DNA of 64,000 nucleotides, taken from Nitrosomonadales bacterium (GTDB lineage Bacteria > Pseudomonadota > Gammaproteobacteria > Burkholderiales > Gallionellaceae). Below, in pieces: positions 25,101 through 32,859 of this stretch. Each line of letters starts with the position of its first letter. Positions within the stretch are counted from its first letter, which is position 1. The translations under genes and the position numbers were made by a program. The notes beneath the pieces are model-generated. The model was given only the letters and a program-made list of their open reading frames with translations, did not search any database and was not told the origin of the DNA. The stretch covers positions 868,001 to 932,000 of the forward strand of contig JACRNY010000001.1 in assembly GCA_016214695.1 (NCBI GenBank). The letters run 5' to 3'.

Positions 25101-26376
25101 ACAGCGGCAGGATTTCAATTCCTTTGTGCTGGTGCTTGCGCAACGCCTCGGCAGTGTCGCGGATCTCGCGCTCGCCGGGCAGGAACACCAGCACGTCGCC
25201 CTTGAGGCCGCCGATGGAGAGCTCATCCAGCGCCGAACAGATCGCCTGCGGCACATCCTGCGTATCGCCTTCTTCATTCTGTTGGGGCGGACGGTAGCGT
25301 ATCTCGACCGGGTAGGTGCGGCCGGAGACCTGGATGATGGGGGCTGGCTTAAGCCCCTCGCCCTCTGGGAGAGGGGTTGGGGTGAGGGAATGCACACTTA
25401 ACCAATCAAAGATACTTTGAAGCATTCCCTCAGTGTTCGTCAGTGCTTCGTTGTTCCAGAAGCGCAGCACAGTGACTCCCTGTTCTTTCAGCCACGCACT
25501 CCGTTTTTCATCATGCTTGAGTTGCGAACCCTCTGCATGCTGACCTCCATCCAGCTCGATAGCCAACTTCGCTTCATGACAGTAGAAATCGAGGACGTAT
25601 GAACCCAGCGGATGCTGACGGCGGAACTTGAAATCCAGCAGTTGTCGGTCTCTTAGAAGCCCCCAAAGCAACTGTTCTGCATCTGTTGAGTTCTTGCGTA
25701 ACTCGCGTGCATGGTCAAGTAGTGTTTCTGGGATTGCCGGGTAATTCACCCTCACCCCAACCCCTCTCCCAGAGGGCGAGGGGCTAGATGGCGCTCCGGC
25801 AAAATGCCGGGCAAACCGCTCCGCATCCAGCGTCGCCGAGGTGATGATGAGTTTCAGGTCGGGACGGCGCGGCAGCAACTGGCGCAGGTAACCCAGCAGA
25901 AAATCGATGTTGAGCGAGCGCTCGTGCGCCTCGTCGATGATGATGGTGTCGTAGTTCTTCAGCAGCGGATCGTGGTGGATCTCGGCCAGCAGGATGCCGT
26001 CGGTCATCAGCTTGATGCAGGTGTCGGGCGACACCTTGTCGTTGAAGCGCACCTTGTAGCCGACCAGCCCGCCGAGTTCTGATTTCAGCTCCTGCGCGAT
26101 GCGCGCCGCTACCGAACGTGCCGCCACGCGGCGCGGCTGGGTGTGGCCGATGACGCCGAGCACGCCGCGCCCCAGACTCAGGCAGATCTTGGGCAATTGC
26201 GTGGTTTTGCCCGAGCCGGTCTCGCCGCAGACGATGACCACCTGGTTCTTTTCGATGGCCTGTGCCAGCTCCTCGCGCCTTGCCACCACGGGCAGGTCGG
26301 CGGGGTATTCGATGGCGGAGAGTTGCTGGACGCGCGCCAGGCGGCGCTGGGCGATGGGAGATAAAGCGGGATTCAT
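22105..26376 (-). CDS. hrpA: ATP-dependent RNA helicase HrpA with an in-frame DUF559 domain insertion, 1423 aa
   Basis: DEAH-box helicase implicated in rescue of stalled translating ribosomes. Walker A GETGSGKT (residues 51-58), IIIDEAHERS (146-153) and SAT motif (180-182) lie in RecA1. RecA2 has FLPGEREIRDT, TNVAETSLTVPNI and NQRAGRCGR, followed by the HA2/OB region and the long HrpA C-terminal domain. Compared with ordinary HrpA (about 1300 aa) there are two additions: residues 197-344, a DUF559 domain between RecA1 and RecA2, and about 24 residues (NEISPAKQEAMALPPSGGK...) near residue 590-610, encoded by hairpins. Both keep the frame open. The start is MNPALSPIAQ at 26376; an upstream ATG is less likely. 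Confidence 0.93.
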   Translation of the reverse strand: MNPALSPIAQRRLARVQQLSAIEYPADLPVVARREELAQAIEKNQVVIVCGETGSGKTTQLPKICLSLGRGVLGVIGHTQPRRVAARSVAARIAQELKSELGGLVGYKVRFNDKVSPDTCIKLMTDGILLAEIHHDPLLKNYDTIIIDEAHERSLNIDFLLGYLRQLLPRRPDLKLIITSATLDAERFARHFAGAPSSPSPSGRGVGVRVNYPAIPETLLDHARELRKNSTDAEQLLWGLLRDRQLLDFKFRRQHPLGSYVLDFYCHEAKLAIELDGGQHAEGSQLKHDEKRSAWLKEQGVTVLRFWNNEALTNTEGMLQSIFDWLSVHSLTPTPLPEGEGLKPAPIIQVSGRTYPVEIRYRPPQQNEEGDTQDVPQAICSALDELSIGGLKGDVLVFLPGEREIRDTAEALRKHQHKGIEILPLFSRLSVAEQDRVFKPASGMRRVVLATNVAETSLTVPNIGYVIDSGLARINRYSVRQKVEQLRIEDIARAAANQRAGRCGRVMSGVCIRLYEEADFLQRPEFTDAEIFRVSLATVILRMSALGLGEVEEFPFIEPPGSRAIADGYQLLQELNAIERNEISPAKQEAMALPPSGGKLEGGNAYRLTPLGHELAKLPLDPKVARLLLAGRQYHCLDEILIIASALALQDPRDRPAERREAADAAHQRFNDERSDFLAYIKLWAWFQEAIKHKKTNKLWANECREKFLSPLRLREWHELHQQLHAQVSEMGMRFNEQPATYEQIHKALLTGLLGNIGCRSTSEPHYLGPREIKFFIASNSVLAKKGTKWVVAAEIVETTKLFARCVARIEPEWLEEVGAHLIKRSYFDAHWEKKAGQVAAWERSTLHGLLINPKKRVHYGPMNPEEARAVFIREALVNGEFNTQAPFFAHNQKLIADIEALEHKARRPDVLVDDELIFAFYDQRIPAGMHNGAAFEHWRKEAEREQPKLLYLKKDDLMRHEAAGITTEHFPPQLQMNNVSYALAYNFAPGKSDDGVTLTVPQALLNQVSAARCEWLVPGILAEKIAQLVKSLPQKLRRHCVPVPEFAAEFCAAVKASDVPLLQALARYIREQKQIEVPLDAFRLEQLPAHLLMNFRVVDEHGRQLGMARNFAQLRGEWAPKQAPLTAAPVAKSAAPQQKTSGERYTEWKFGDFRATSTEQRAGQTITVFNALVDEGDAVSLQSFDTQDAAKAAHRLGLRRLFQLALKEQVKYLEKNLPGLQAMAMQFLPFGSQQDLQRQILAVTFDRCCLNDSWPESEKEFAARCKDAKARLNLVAQEIARLVGAVLAEYHALQKSLPGFKAHGQAVQDIRGQCESLLGKEWVARTPFERMQHMPRYLKAVNVRLEKLRGNPARDAQNMAQLAPLLQQWQRRLSAQQGEPDARLEDFVWMLQELRVSLFAQELKTPVIVSVKRLEKILSGLG
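24564..24648. repeat. Hairpin-plus-G-tail element and second hairpin inside hrpA
   Basis: On the minus strand: hairpin CTTCCTCCC-TCC-GGGGGGAAG with tail TTGGAAGGGGGGAATG (24564-24600). Beside it is CTCCTGC-TTC-GCAGGAG (24610-24626), bounded by GCCATCG/CGATGGC (24603-24609 and 24642-24648). Translated in frame it adds a non-helicase peptide to HrpA. Confidence 0.75.
25352..25785 (-). mobile_element. DUF559 endonuclease-like module bounded by perfect 37-bp inverted repeats, inserted in frame in hrpA
   Basis: Inverted repeats 25352-25388 and 25749-25785 are identical over 37 bp. Each is a hairpin (CCCCTC...GAGAGGGG) followed by an inward G-rich tail TTGGGGTGAGGG. Between them the minus strand encodes a complete DUF559 (Vsr/restriction-endonuclease-like fold) domain: LLDHARELRKNSTDAEQLLW, FKFRRQHPLGSYVLDFYC, LAIELDGGQH, VLRFWNNEAL. 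The whole 434 bp reads through in the hrpA frame as residues 198-342, with the repeats encoding SPSPSGRGVGVR and LTPTPLPEGEG. DUF559 is usually a stand-alone protein of about 115-130 aa. Confidence 0.88.
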
Positions 26377-26465
26377 GGCGCGCGATTTTACCCGCTGCCG
26401 ATCATGCCCGCACAACAAAGCACAGCTTCAGTCGCCGCCGCGGCGATATGCCGGTTGCCTGCAGC

Positions 26466-28142
26466 TCATTTCGCCTCGGTCATAAGGAAGGTCACCCGGC
26501 CATTCCTGTTCTCGCGCAATTCCAGACAGTAGCCGGACTGCGCCGCCCAGCGCGCGACCTGGTACAAGCCCACTCCCAGACCGTCTTCCGAGGTGACGAT
26601 AGTGTTGAGCAGCTGGTTGGCGATGGAGTCCGGAACGGCGCTACCGCTATCGCTGATACTCAGACTGAACGGCACGGCACGCAATTCCACTGCGATGCCG
26701 ATGCCGGGCTCGCGCAAGCGCTTGTTGCTGGCGTTGTCGATCAGGTTATCGGCGACACAATCCAGCAGCGGCGCCGGGATCAGGCTGTCATTCAAGCCGT
26801 TCGGGGTGGACCAGCTGATCTCCCGGTGCTGGTGGCGCTGCAGCAGCGCCGCCCACCATTTCGACAGCGGCAGTTCCGCGACCTCTTCCTGCGCTTGCGG
26901 TGTCTTCAGCTTGGCCAGGATCAGTTCGATGCGCTGGGTGAGCACCGGTAACTGGCGCTGCAGTATGGGCTGCGCCTTTTCCGGCTGGTGTTGTGCCACG
27001 GAAGTCAGTGCGAACAGCGATTGCAGCATGTTCTTGAGGTCATGGGTGAGGCGGGCGCCGGTCTCATAGATCACTTGCAGTCGGGTGATCTCGCGCAGAT
27101 GCTGCTCGCGCCGCTTGGCCTGGTAGAAGTGCCCCAGCAGCTGGGTGAGCAGACGGACGTGCAGCAGCACGGTGGGCGATGCGGCCTGGCGGCTGAACAG
27201 CGTGAGGTTCAGGTCCTGATCGAACATCTCGATACGGTGGGGGCTGGCGACACCCAGGGTGCCATGCCCGCGGTCCGACACCCACGACAAGCCGGTGATC
27301 CACGGCATCTCGGCCAGATATTCGGTGGCGCGGGCCAGGAAGTCCTCGGGGTTCTGCTCCTGTTGCGCGGCGGCAGCGAGCTGTTCGAGCCAGATCTCCA
27401 ATGGCGTGCCGATGCTCAGCAGGTAGCGCGAGAACAAGGCCTGGAAGCCGGCGAAGCCCCCGCGCGGGTTCCACAACCAGCCCAGCGTCAGCAGCATGGC
27501 CGCGATGATGAACATGGTACGCATCAGCGCATCGAGATAGGCGACCTTGCCCAGCGTCATGAAAGCCAGGCTGCCCAGCACCAGCAGGGTGAGCAGGGTG
27601 AACAGCAGCAGGATGTAGATGAAATCGACCGCCTGCTCCGACTCCACCTGTTCGCGTTCGACCGGAAGGAAGGCCATGACCAGCAGCAGCAGCGGCAATC
27701 CGGCATTCAACATATTGGCCATCACCTCGTCCAGGCCGGGCAAGGCAAACAACTTGGGCGTGATATACAGGACAAGGATAGCCAGCAAGTAAGCCATCAC
27801 CAACAGATAGTACATGCGTTGCCAGCGCGCCTGGAAAGCGAACACCCGCCCGCCCACCAGCGCGAACAGCACGCTGACCCAGAACGCCAGCACCCACCAA
27901 TTGAGGGAGAACAAGGCGACCAGGCTCATCGCGACGATGACCGCCGCCCCGCCGGAACGCAGTTTGCTCTCGCCGCGCCACAGCGGTTGCCACAACAGGA
28001 ACATGCCCAGATGCATCAGCAGCAGCGGGCGCATCCATAGACTATCCGCTCCCAGCCAGATCGCCAGATGCAGCACGACCAGCATGGCAAAGGATAGCCA
28101 GCGGCTTGAGCGCATCAATCGCCCGAAGGATTCTGTCAGCAT
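26466..28142 (-). CDS. Membrane sensor histidine kinase, orphan, 558 aa
   Basis: The N-terminal half has about seven to eight membrane helices (residues 15-240). A GAF-like cytosolic region follows (about 250-350), then the dimerisation/phosphoacceptor segment ETGARLTHDLKNMLQSL with the conserved His, and a HATPase domain with N-box DNLIDNASNKR, G1 DSGSAVPD and G2 DGLGVGLYQVA. The layout resembles PrsK-type kinases. No response regulator is adjacent. It is divergent from the sigma-54-type pilin gene, and a sigma-54 activator system would need such a kinase, but a functional link is only inference. Confidence 0.87.
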   Translation of the reverse strand: MLTESFGRLMRSSRWLSFAMLVVLHLAIWLGADSLWMRPLLLMHLGMFLLWQPLWRGESKLRSGGAAVIVAMSLVALFSLNWWVLAFWVSVLFALVGGRVFAFQARWQRMYYLLVMAYLLAILVLYITPKLFALPGLDEVMANMLNAGLPLLLLVMAFLPVEREQVESEQAVDFIYILLLFTLLTLLVLGSLAFMTLGKVAYLDALMRTMFIIAAMLLTLGWLWNPRGGFAGFQALFSRYLLSIGTPLEIWLEQLAAAAQQEQNPEDFLARATEYLAEMPWITGLSWVSDRGHGTLGVASPHRIEMFDQDLNLTLFSRQAASPTVLLHVRLLTQLLGHFYQAKRREQHLREITRLQVIYETGARLTHDLKNMLQSLFALTSVAQHQPEKAQPILQRQLPVLTQRIELILAKLKTPQAQEEVAELPLSKWWAALLQRHQHREISWSTPNGLNDSLIPAPLLDCVADNLIDNASNKRLREPGIGIAVELRAVPFSLSISDSGSAVPDSIANQLLNTIVTSEDGLGVGLYQVARWAAQSGYCLELRENRNGRVTFLMTEAK

Positions 28143-28356
28143 TTCGTCATTCCTGTCCGTACTTCGTCATTTTTTCGTCACGCGCCTGCAGTCTAACCCA
28201 ATTCATCCATCGATTCTTGGCGAACTTCTATTCGCAACTCCTTCAATATCCAAAGATACCCCAAACCGATAGCACCAGCGCTGTAGCGCCATTTCGGCCG
28301 TTCAAGCCCTTGCCGGGAAGCGATCCGCCCCATAAATGCTGCCATTCCCTCAAAGC

Positions 28357-28373
28357 CTGGCATGAGTATTGCT
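28357..28373 (+). promoter_or_regulatory. Sigma-54 (-24/-12) promoter for the pilin gene
   Basis: CTGGCATG-AGTA-TTGCT matches the TGGCAC(G)-N4-TTGC(T) consensus with one change, and has exactly 10 bp between GG (28359-28360) and GC (28371-28372). The start would be near 28384, giving a leader of about 47 nt before the ATG at 28431. rpoN itself is at 34786-36216. The rest of 28143-28430 shows nothing else clear. Confidence 0.75.
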
Positions 28374-28430
28374 GAAATTGGGCCGCAGGGCTTATCAAGC
28401 AAACACCGAACCAAAGTGGAGAGTATAAAA

Positions 28431-29135
28431 ATGAAACGCAACCAATCCGGTTTTACACTGATTGAAATCGCCATCGTACTGGTGATCATCGGCCTGCTGC
28501 TCGGCGGCGTGCTGAAAGGTCAGGAACTGATCAATAGCGCACGAGTGAAGAATCTGGCCACCGATTTCAAGAACATCCCCGTTTTCATCTACGGCTATCA
28601 GGACAAATTCCGCGCCTTGCCCGGCGATGATGGCGCAGCCGCCAGCCATGTGGCCAACGCCACAGCTGCCACCACAAACGGCACCGTCAGTAATGGCGTG
28701 ATTGAAGGCAAGTGGGATGGTACAGACGGCGATGGCAGCGAAGCTAAACTCTTCTGGCAGCATGTCCGCCTGGCAGGTCTGGCTCCCGGCTCCACCACCG
28801 TCAGCGCCGCCGATTACATGCCGACCAATGCAACAGGTGGCACCATCGGCATCCAGAGCGGCACCAACTGTCTTGCAGCCGGTGGCTCTTGTACCGCCAA
28901 CCTCATCACACCGATCAAAGATGCAGGCGGCGTTGCTATCCGTGGCTCCTATGTGATCTGCTCCAGCGCCATCCTCGGCAAGTTCGTCAAGCAACTCGAC
29001 TTGCAGATGGATGACGGCAACACCGCTTCCGGCAGCATGATGGCGATGCCGGTCGGCTCCGCTGCTGCGACATCCGCCACAGCCACAGCAAGCATCGACG
29101 ATGCAGCCAGCTACACAGTCTGCATGGGCGTTTAA
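28431..29135 (+). CDS. Type IV pilin / pseudopilin-like protein, 234 aa
   Basis: Starts MKRNQSGFTLIEIAIVLVII: a prepilin leader ending in Gly, processed before Phe1 with Glu5, then the hydrophobic helix LIGLLLGGVLKGQ. The rest is a small globular domain rich in Ala, Thr and Gly, with four Cys (TNCLAAGGSCTA, YVICSSA, YTVCMGV) that could form disulfides. GGAG ribosome site before the ATG; an earlier in-frame start at 28362 would fall inside the sigma-54 promoter. Probably a surface fibre subunit or minor pilin. Confidence 0.9.
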   Translation: MKRNQSGFTLIEIAIVLVIIGLLLGGVLKGQELINSARVKNLATDFKNIPVFIYGYQDKFRALPGDDGAAASHVANATAATTNGTVSNGVIEGKWDGTDGDGSEAKLFWQHVRLAGLAPGSTTVSAADYMPTNATGGTIGIQSGTNCLAAGGSCTANLITPIKDAGGVAIRGSYVICSSAILGKFVKQLDLQMDDGNTASGSMMAMPVGSAAATSATATASIDDAASYTVCMGV

Positions 29136-29155
29136 TCGAACTCCGGCGTGACACT

Positions 29156-29182
29156 AAAAAGCCCGCTTCGGCGGGCTTTTTT
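29156..29182 (+). terminator. Intrinsic terminator after the pilin gene
   Basis: GCCCGC-TTCG-GCGGGC with A5 before and T6 after, 20 bp past the stop codon. It can also act on the reverse strand for the convergent antiporter gene, whose stop is 129 bp to the right. Confidence 0.92.
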
Positions 29183-29310
29183 CATTTCTGCATCTCACGC
29201 ATACGGATCAGGCAACAGGGACGATCGAGGTATTGCCGTGGAAAGGGTTCGCAAGAAGTACTTCACGGGCATGCACGGAGTCTGCCTCCCCGCCGCCGCA
29301 CCTTTTCGGA

Positions 29311-31287
29311 TCAACCCTTGCGCAGGCGTTTCTCTGCCGCTTCCAGCGTGACGGGCTGCCCCAGCATCACCAGCACGTCGCCGGCGCGCAGCACCATGTC
29401 TCCGGCCGGATGGCTGCCTTCCACGTTGTGGCGGCGCACGGCGTTGACCTCGACGTTGAGCTCGTCCAGCTTCATCTCTTTCAGGCATTTGCCGACCGCG
29501 ATGTCGCCGTCGTGCAGCAATACGTTCTGGAAACGCGGCTGCAGGCTCTCGGTGTCTTCTCCGGCCTCTTCCGCCGGCTGCGTATCGCGCAGGTAGCCGC
29601 TGAACATGCTGTAACGTTTGGCGCGCGATTCCTGCACATGGCGGATGACGCGGCTGAGCGGCACGCCGGAAAGCAGCAGGGCCTGCGATGCCAGCATGAC
29701 GCTGCCCTCGGTGACCTCGGCCACCACCTCGGCGGCGCCGGCCTGCTTGAGCGCGGCGATGTGGGTATCGTCGGCGGTACGCACCACCACCGGCAGGTCG
29801 GGGCGCGCGGCCTGCACGTGGTGCAGTATCCGCAGCGCGGAATGCTTGTCGTCGTAGGTGATGGCCAGCGCCTTGGCGCGCAGCAGGCCGGCTGCGAGCA
29901 GCACCTCGCGTTTGCCCGCGTCGCCGTAGACCACGCGCTCCCCGGCATCCGACGCTTCGCGCACGCGGCGCGAGTCGAGATCGAGCGCGATGAAGCTGAC
30001 TCCTTCTTCACCCAGGAACTTCGCCAGCGCCTGGCCGCTGCGCCCGTAACCGCAGATGATGACGTGCTGGTTGCTGGCCATGCTGCTCACGGCGATCTGG
30101 TGCATCTGCATGGCGCGGTTCATCCATTCTTCCGGCGACAGGCGGCGCACGATGAACTCGGCATGCTGGATCAGGAACGGCGCGACGAGCATGGAGATGA
30201 GCATGGCCGCCAGCACGTTCTGCATCACGTCATGCGGCAGCAACTGGACGTTGCCGGCCAGCGTCAGCAGCACGAAGCCGAACTCGCCGGCCTGCGCCAA
30301 CCCCAGGCCGGTGCGCAGGGCCGTACCCCATTCACCCGAGAACGAGCGCACCAGCAGGGCCACCACAGCCGCCTTGAACGGGATCAGGATCAGCAGCAAC
30401 AGCAGTATCCAGCCCCAGCCGGCGATCACGGCTTCCAGGTCGAGCATCATGCCGACGGTGACGAAGAACAGACCGAGCAGCACGTCGCGGAACGGCTTGA
30501 TGTCCTCTTCCACCTGATAGCGGTATTCGGTCTCGGAGATCAGCATGCCGGCGACGAAGGCGCCCAGCGCCAGCGACAGGCCGCTCAACTCGGTGAGCCA
30601 GGCCATGCCGAGGGTGAACAGCAGCACGTTGAGCATGAACAGTTCGGAGGATTTCTGTCCGGCCACCAGATGGAACCACGGCCGCAGCAAACGCTGCCCG
30701 AAGGTCAGCAGCGCAGCCAGCAGGAGCGCGGCCTTGAGCATGGCGATGGTGATCGTGCTGCTGAGCCCGGCGCCGCTCTCGGCCAATGCCGGGATGACGA
30801 TGATCAGCGGCACCACGGCCAGATCCTGGAACAGCAGCACGCCCATGACCTTCTGGCCGTGCGGCGCGTTCAGCTCGGCGCGTTCGACCAGCATCTTGCT
30901 GACGATGGCGGTGGAAGACATCGCCAGGATGCCGCCCAGCGCCAGGCCCGCGCGCCAGTCCAGCTCGAAGAACAGCGACGACAGCATCACCAGCAGCATG
31001 GTGGCGGCCACCTGCGCCGTGCCGAGGCCGAACACCAGGCGCTGCATGGCGCGCAAACGGGCCAGACTGAATTCGAGACCGATGCTAAACATCAGGAACA
31101 CCACGCCGAACTCGGCGAGATGGCGCGTCTCAGGCGCATCGGGGATCCAGCCCAGCGCATGCGGGCCGATCATGATGCCGACCAGCAGGTAACCGAGCAT
31201 CACGGGCAATTTCAGGATGCGGAACAAGACCACCACGCCGACGGCGACGGCGAGCAAAATGAGTATCAAATGGAGCGAACTGTTCAT
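29311..31287 (-). CDS. Kef-type monovalent cation:proton antiporter, 658 aa
   Basis: CPA2 family antiporter. The N-terminal 380 residues carry about 12 membrane helices (HLILILLAVAVGVVVLFRIL, GLEFSLARLRAMQRLVFGLG, LFQDLAVVPLII). A TrkA-N/RCK domain follows (HVIICGYGRSGQALAKFL, LDLDSRRV, VYGDAGKREVL), then a TrkA-C domain at the end (NVEVNAVRRH). Potassium efflux under electrophile or pH control is the usual role of KefB/C types; substrate here is not proven. Start MNSSLHLILI at 31287; an upstream ATG at 31368 would overlap kdsD. Divergent from kdsD. Confidence 0.92.
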   Translation of the reverse strand: MNSSLHLILILLAVAVGVVVLFRILKLPVMLGYLLVGIMIGPHALGWIPDAPETRHLAEFGVVFLMFSIGLEFSLARLRAMQRLVFGLGTAQVAATMLLVMLSSLFFELDWRAGLALGGILAMSSTAIVSKMLVERAELNAPHGQKVMGVLLFQDLAVVPLIIVIPALAESGAGLSSTITIAMLKAALLLAALLTFGQRLLRPWFHLVAGQKSSELFMLNVLLFTLGMAWLTELSGLSLALGAFVAGMLISETEYRYQVEEDIKPFRDVLLGLFFVTVGMMLDLEAVIAGWGWILLLLLILIPFKAAVVALLVRSFSGEWGTALRTGLGLAQAGEFGFVLLTLAGNVQLLPHDVMQNVLAAMLISMLVAPFLIQHAEFIVRRLSPEEWMNRAMQMHQIAVSSMASNQHVIICGYGRSGQALAKFLGEEGVSFIALDLDSRRVREASDAGERVVYGDAGKREVLLAAGLLRAKALAITYDDKHSALRILHHVQAARPDLPVVVRTADDTHIAALKQAGAAEVVAEVTEGSVMLASQALLLSGVPLSRVIRHVQESRAKRYSMFSGYLRDTQPAEEAGEDTESLQPRFQNVLLHDGDIAVGKCLKEMKLDELNVEVNAVRRHNVEGSHPAGDMVLRAGDVLVMLGQPVTLEAAEKRLRKG

Positions 31288-31335
31288 GGGGCGATGATGC
31301 CATATTTTCAAAAGGGCGCGGCGCCCAAAAGGCGC

Positions 31336-31344
31336 TGATATAAT
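31336..31344 (+). promoter_or_regulatory. Extended -10 promoter for kdsD, possibly giving a leaderless mRNA
   Basis: TGATATAAT is a perfect TGn-TATAAT extended -10 (31336-31344). The kdsD ATG begins at 31352, 7 bp after it, where transcription should start. No Shine-Dalgarno lies between. Confidence 0.55.
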
Positions 31345-31351
31345 CCGCCGC

Positions 31352-32338
31352 ATGAATAAACCGATCACAGCCGCACCGCATGCACTCGACCTCGCGCGTC
31401 AGGTGCTCAACATCGAAGCCGACGCCGTCAAAGCGCTCGTGCAACGCATCGACGACCACTTCCTGCAGGCACTGAACCTCATCCTCGCCTGCAAGGGCCG
31501 GGTCATCGTCAGCGGCATGGGCAAGTCCGGCCACATCGCGCGCAAGATCGCCGCGACCATGTCCAGTACCGGCACGCCCGCCTACTTCGTGCATCCGGGA
31601 GAGGCCAGCCATGGCGACCTCGGCATGGTCACCGCGCAGGACGTGTTCATCGGCATCTCCTATTCGGGTGAGAGCGAAGAACTGCTCACCATCGTGCCCG
31701 TGATCAAGCGCCAGGGCGCGCACCTGATCACGCTGACCGGCAATCCGCAGTCCAGCCTGGCGCAGGCCGCCGACGTGCATCTCAACGGCGCAGTGGCGGA
31801 AGAGGCCTGCCCGATGGGGCTGGCACCGACCGCGAGCACCACTGCGGCGCTTGCGCTCGGCGATGCCCTGGCCGTGGCGCTGCTCGACGCCAAGGGCTTT
31901 GGCGAAGAGGACTTCGCGCGTTCCCATCCCGGCGGCAGCCTGGGTCGCCGCCTGCTCACCCACGTGCGCGATGTCATGCATGCCAACGCCAGCATCCCCT
32001 CCGTGCGCGAGAGTGCGACGCTGGCCGATGCGGTGCTGGAGATCTCGCGCAAGGGCCTGGGCATGACCGCCATCGTGGACGACAACAAGCGCCTGCTCGG
32101 CATCTACACCGACGGCGACCTGCGCCGCACGCTGGAGAAAAAACTCGATTTCAGCACCACGCCGGTCTCGGCAGTGATGTCGAAGACCCCGCGCCATATC
32201 GGCCCGGACGCGCTGGCGGTCGAGGCCGTGCAACTGATGGAGCAATACAACATCAGCCAGCTGGTGGTCGTAGAGGCCGACAAGAAACTGGTCGGCGCAC
32301 TGAATATGCATGACCTGCTGAAAGCGAAGGTGATCTGA
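31352..32338 (+). CDS. kdsD: D-arabinose 5-phosphate isomerase, 328 aa
   Basis: Converts ribulose 5-phosphate to arabinose 5-phosphate, the first step to Kdo for lipid A core. N-terminal SIS domain with GMGKSGHIARKIAATMSSTG and SYSGESEEL, then the conserved HPGGSLGRRLL and two CBS domains (LGMTAIVDDNKRLLGIYTDGDLRR, ISQLVVVEADKKLVGALNMHDLL). It heads the kdsD-kdsC-lptC-lptA-lptB run; its stop overlaps the kdsC start. Confidence 0.96.
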   Translation: MNKPITAAPHALDLARQVLNIEADAVKALVQRIDDHFLQALNLILACKGRVIVSGMGKSGHIARKIAATMSSTGTPAYFVHPGEASHGDLGMVTAQDVFIGISYSGESEELLTIVPVIKRQGAHLITLTGNPQSSLAQAADVHLNGAVAEEACPMGLAPTASTTAALALGDALAVALLDAKGFGEEDFARSHPGGSLGRRLLTHVRDVMHANASIPSVRESATLADAVLEISRKGLGMTAIVDDNKRLLGIYTDGDLRRTLEKKLDFSTTPVSAVMSKTPRHIGPDALAVEAVQLMEQYNISQLVVVEADKKLVGALNMHDLLKAKVI

Positions 32339-32859
32339 TGAGTCTCGCCGAACGCATCAAACCCCTGCGCCTGATCACATTCGATGTGGACGGTGTGCTC
32401 ACCGATGGCGGTTTGTACCTTTCCGATTCCGGCGAGGAGTTCAAGCGCTTCAACTCGCTCGACGGCCACGGCCTCAAGATGCTGCGGAACAGCGGCATCG
32501 AACTCGCCATCATCACCGGGCGCACTTCGAAGTGCGTGGAGTTGCGCGCGAAGAACCTCGGCATCACCCGCGTCTACCAGGGTGTGGAGGACAAGCTCGC
32601 GGCGATGCAGGCGCTGCTGGCGGATATGCAGCTCGCGCCGGAAGCCGCCGCCTTCATGGGCGACGACGTGATCGATCTGCCGGTGATGCGCCGCGTCGGA
32701 CTGGCGCTGAGCGTGCCGGATGCGCCGCAGATCGTGCGCGACCACGCGCACTATGTCAGCCAGCGCGATGCCGGACATGGCGCCGTGCGCGAAGTCTGCG
32801 AACTGATCATGGGCGCGCAAGGGACCCTTGAGGCGCAACTTGCGCCTTACCTGAGATAA
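32338..32859 (+). CDS. kdsC: 3-deoxy-D-manno-octulosonate 8-phosphate phosphatase, 173 aa
   Basis: HAD-family (C0 tetrameric) phosphatase that releases Kdo from Kdo-8-phosphate. Motif I FDVDGVLTDGGLYL, motif II IITGRTS, Lys in EDKLAAMQ and motif IV MGDDVIDLPVM are all present. Normal length. Start overlaps kdsD (TGATG) and its stop overlaps the lptC start, so translation of the Kdo and Lpt genes is coupled. Confidence 0.96.
   Translation: MSLAERIKPLRLITFDVDGVLTDGGLYLSDSGEEFKRFNSLDGHGLKMLRNSGIELAIITGRTSKCVELRAKNLGITRVYQGVEDKLAAMQALLADMQLAPEAAAFMGDDVIDLPVMRRVGLALSVPDAPQIVRDHAHYVSQRDAGHGAVREVCELIMGAQGTLEAQLAPYLR

Noticed and set aside
25352-25785. Intein in hrpA
   Set aside because: No Cys/Ser at the first position, no terminal His-Asn, no Hedgehog/intein blocks; the inserted domain is DUF559 with inverted repeats at its ends.
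29233-31338. 701-aa plus-strand ORF over the Kef-type antiporter
   Set aside because: Antisense to a clear membrane transporter; extremely His/Gln-rich with no domain.
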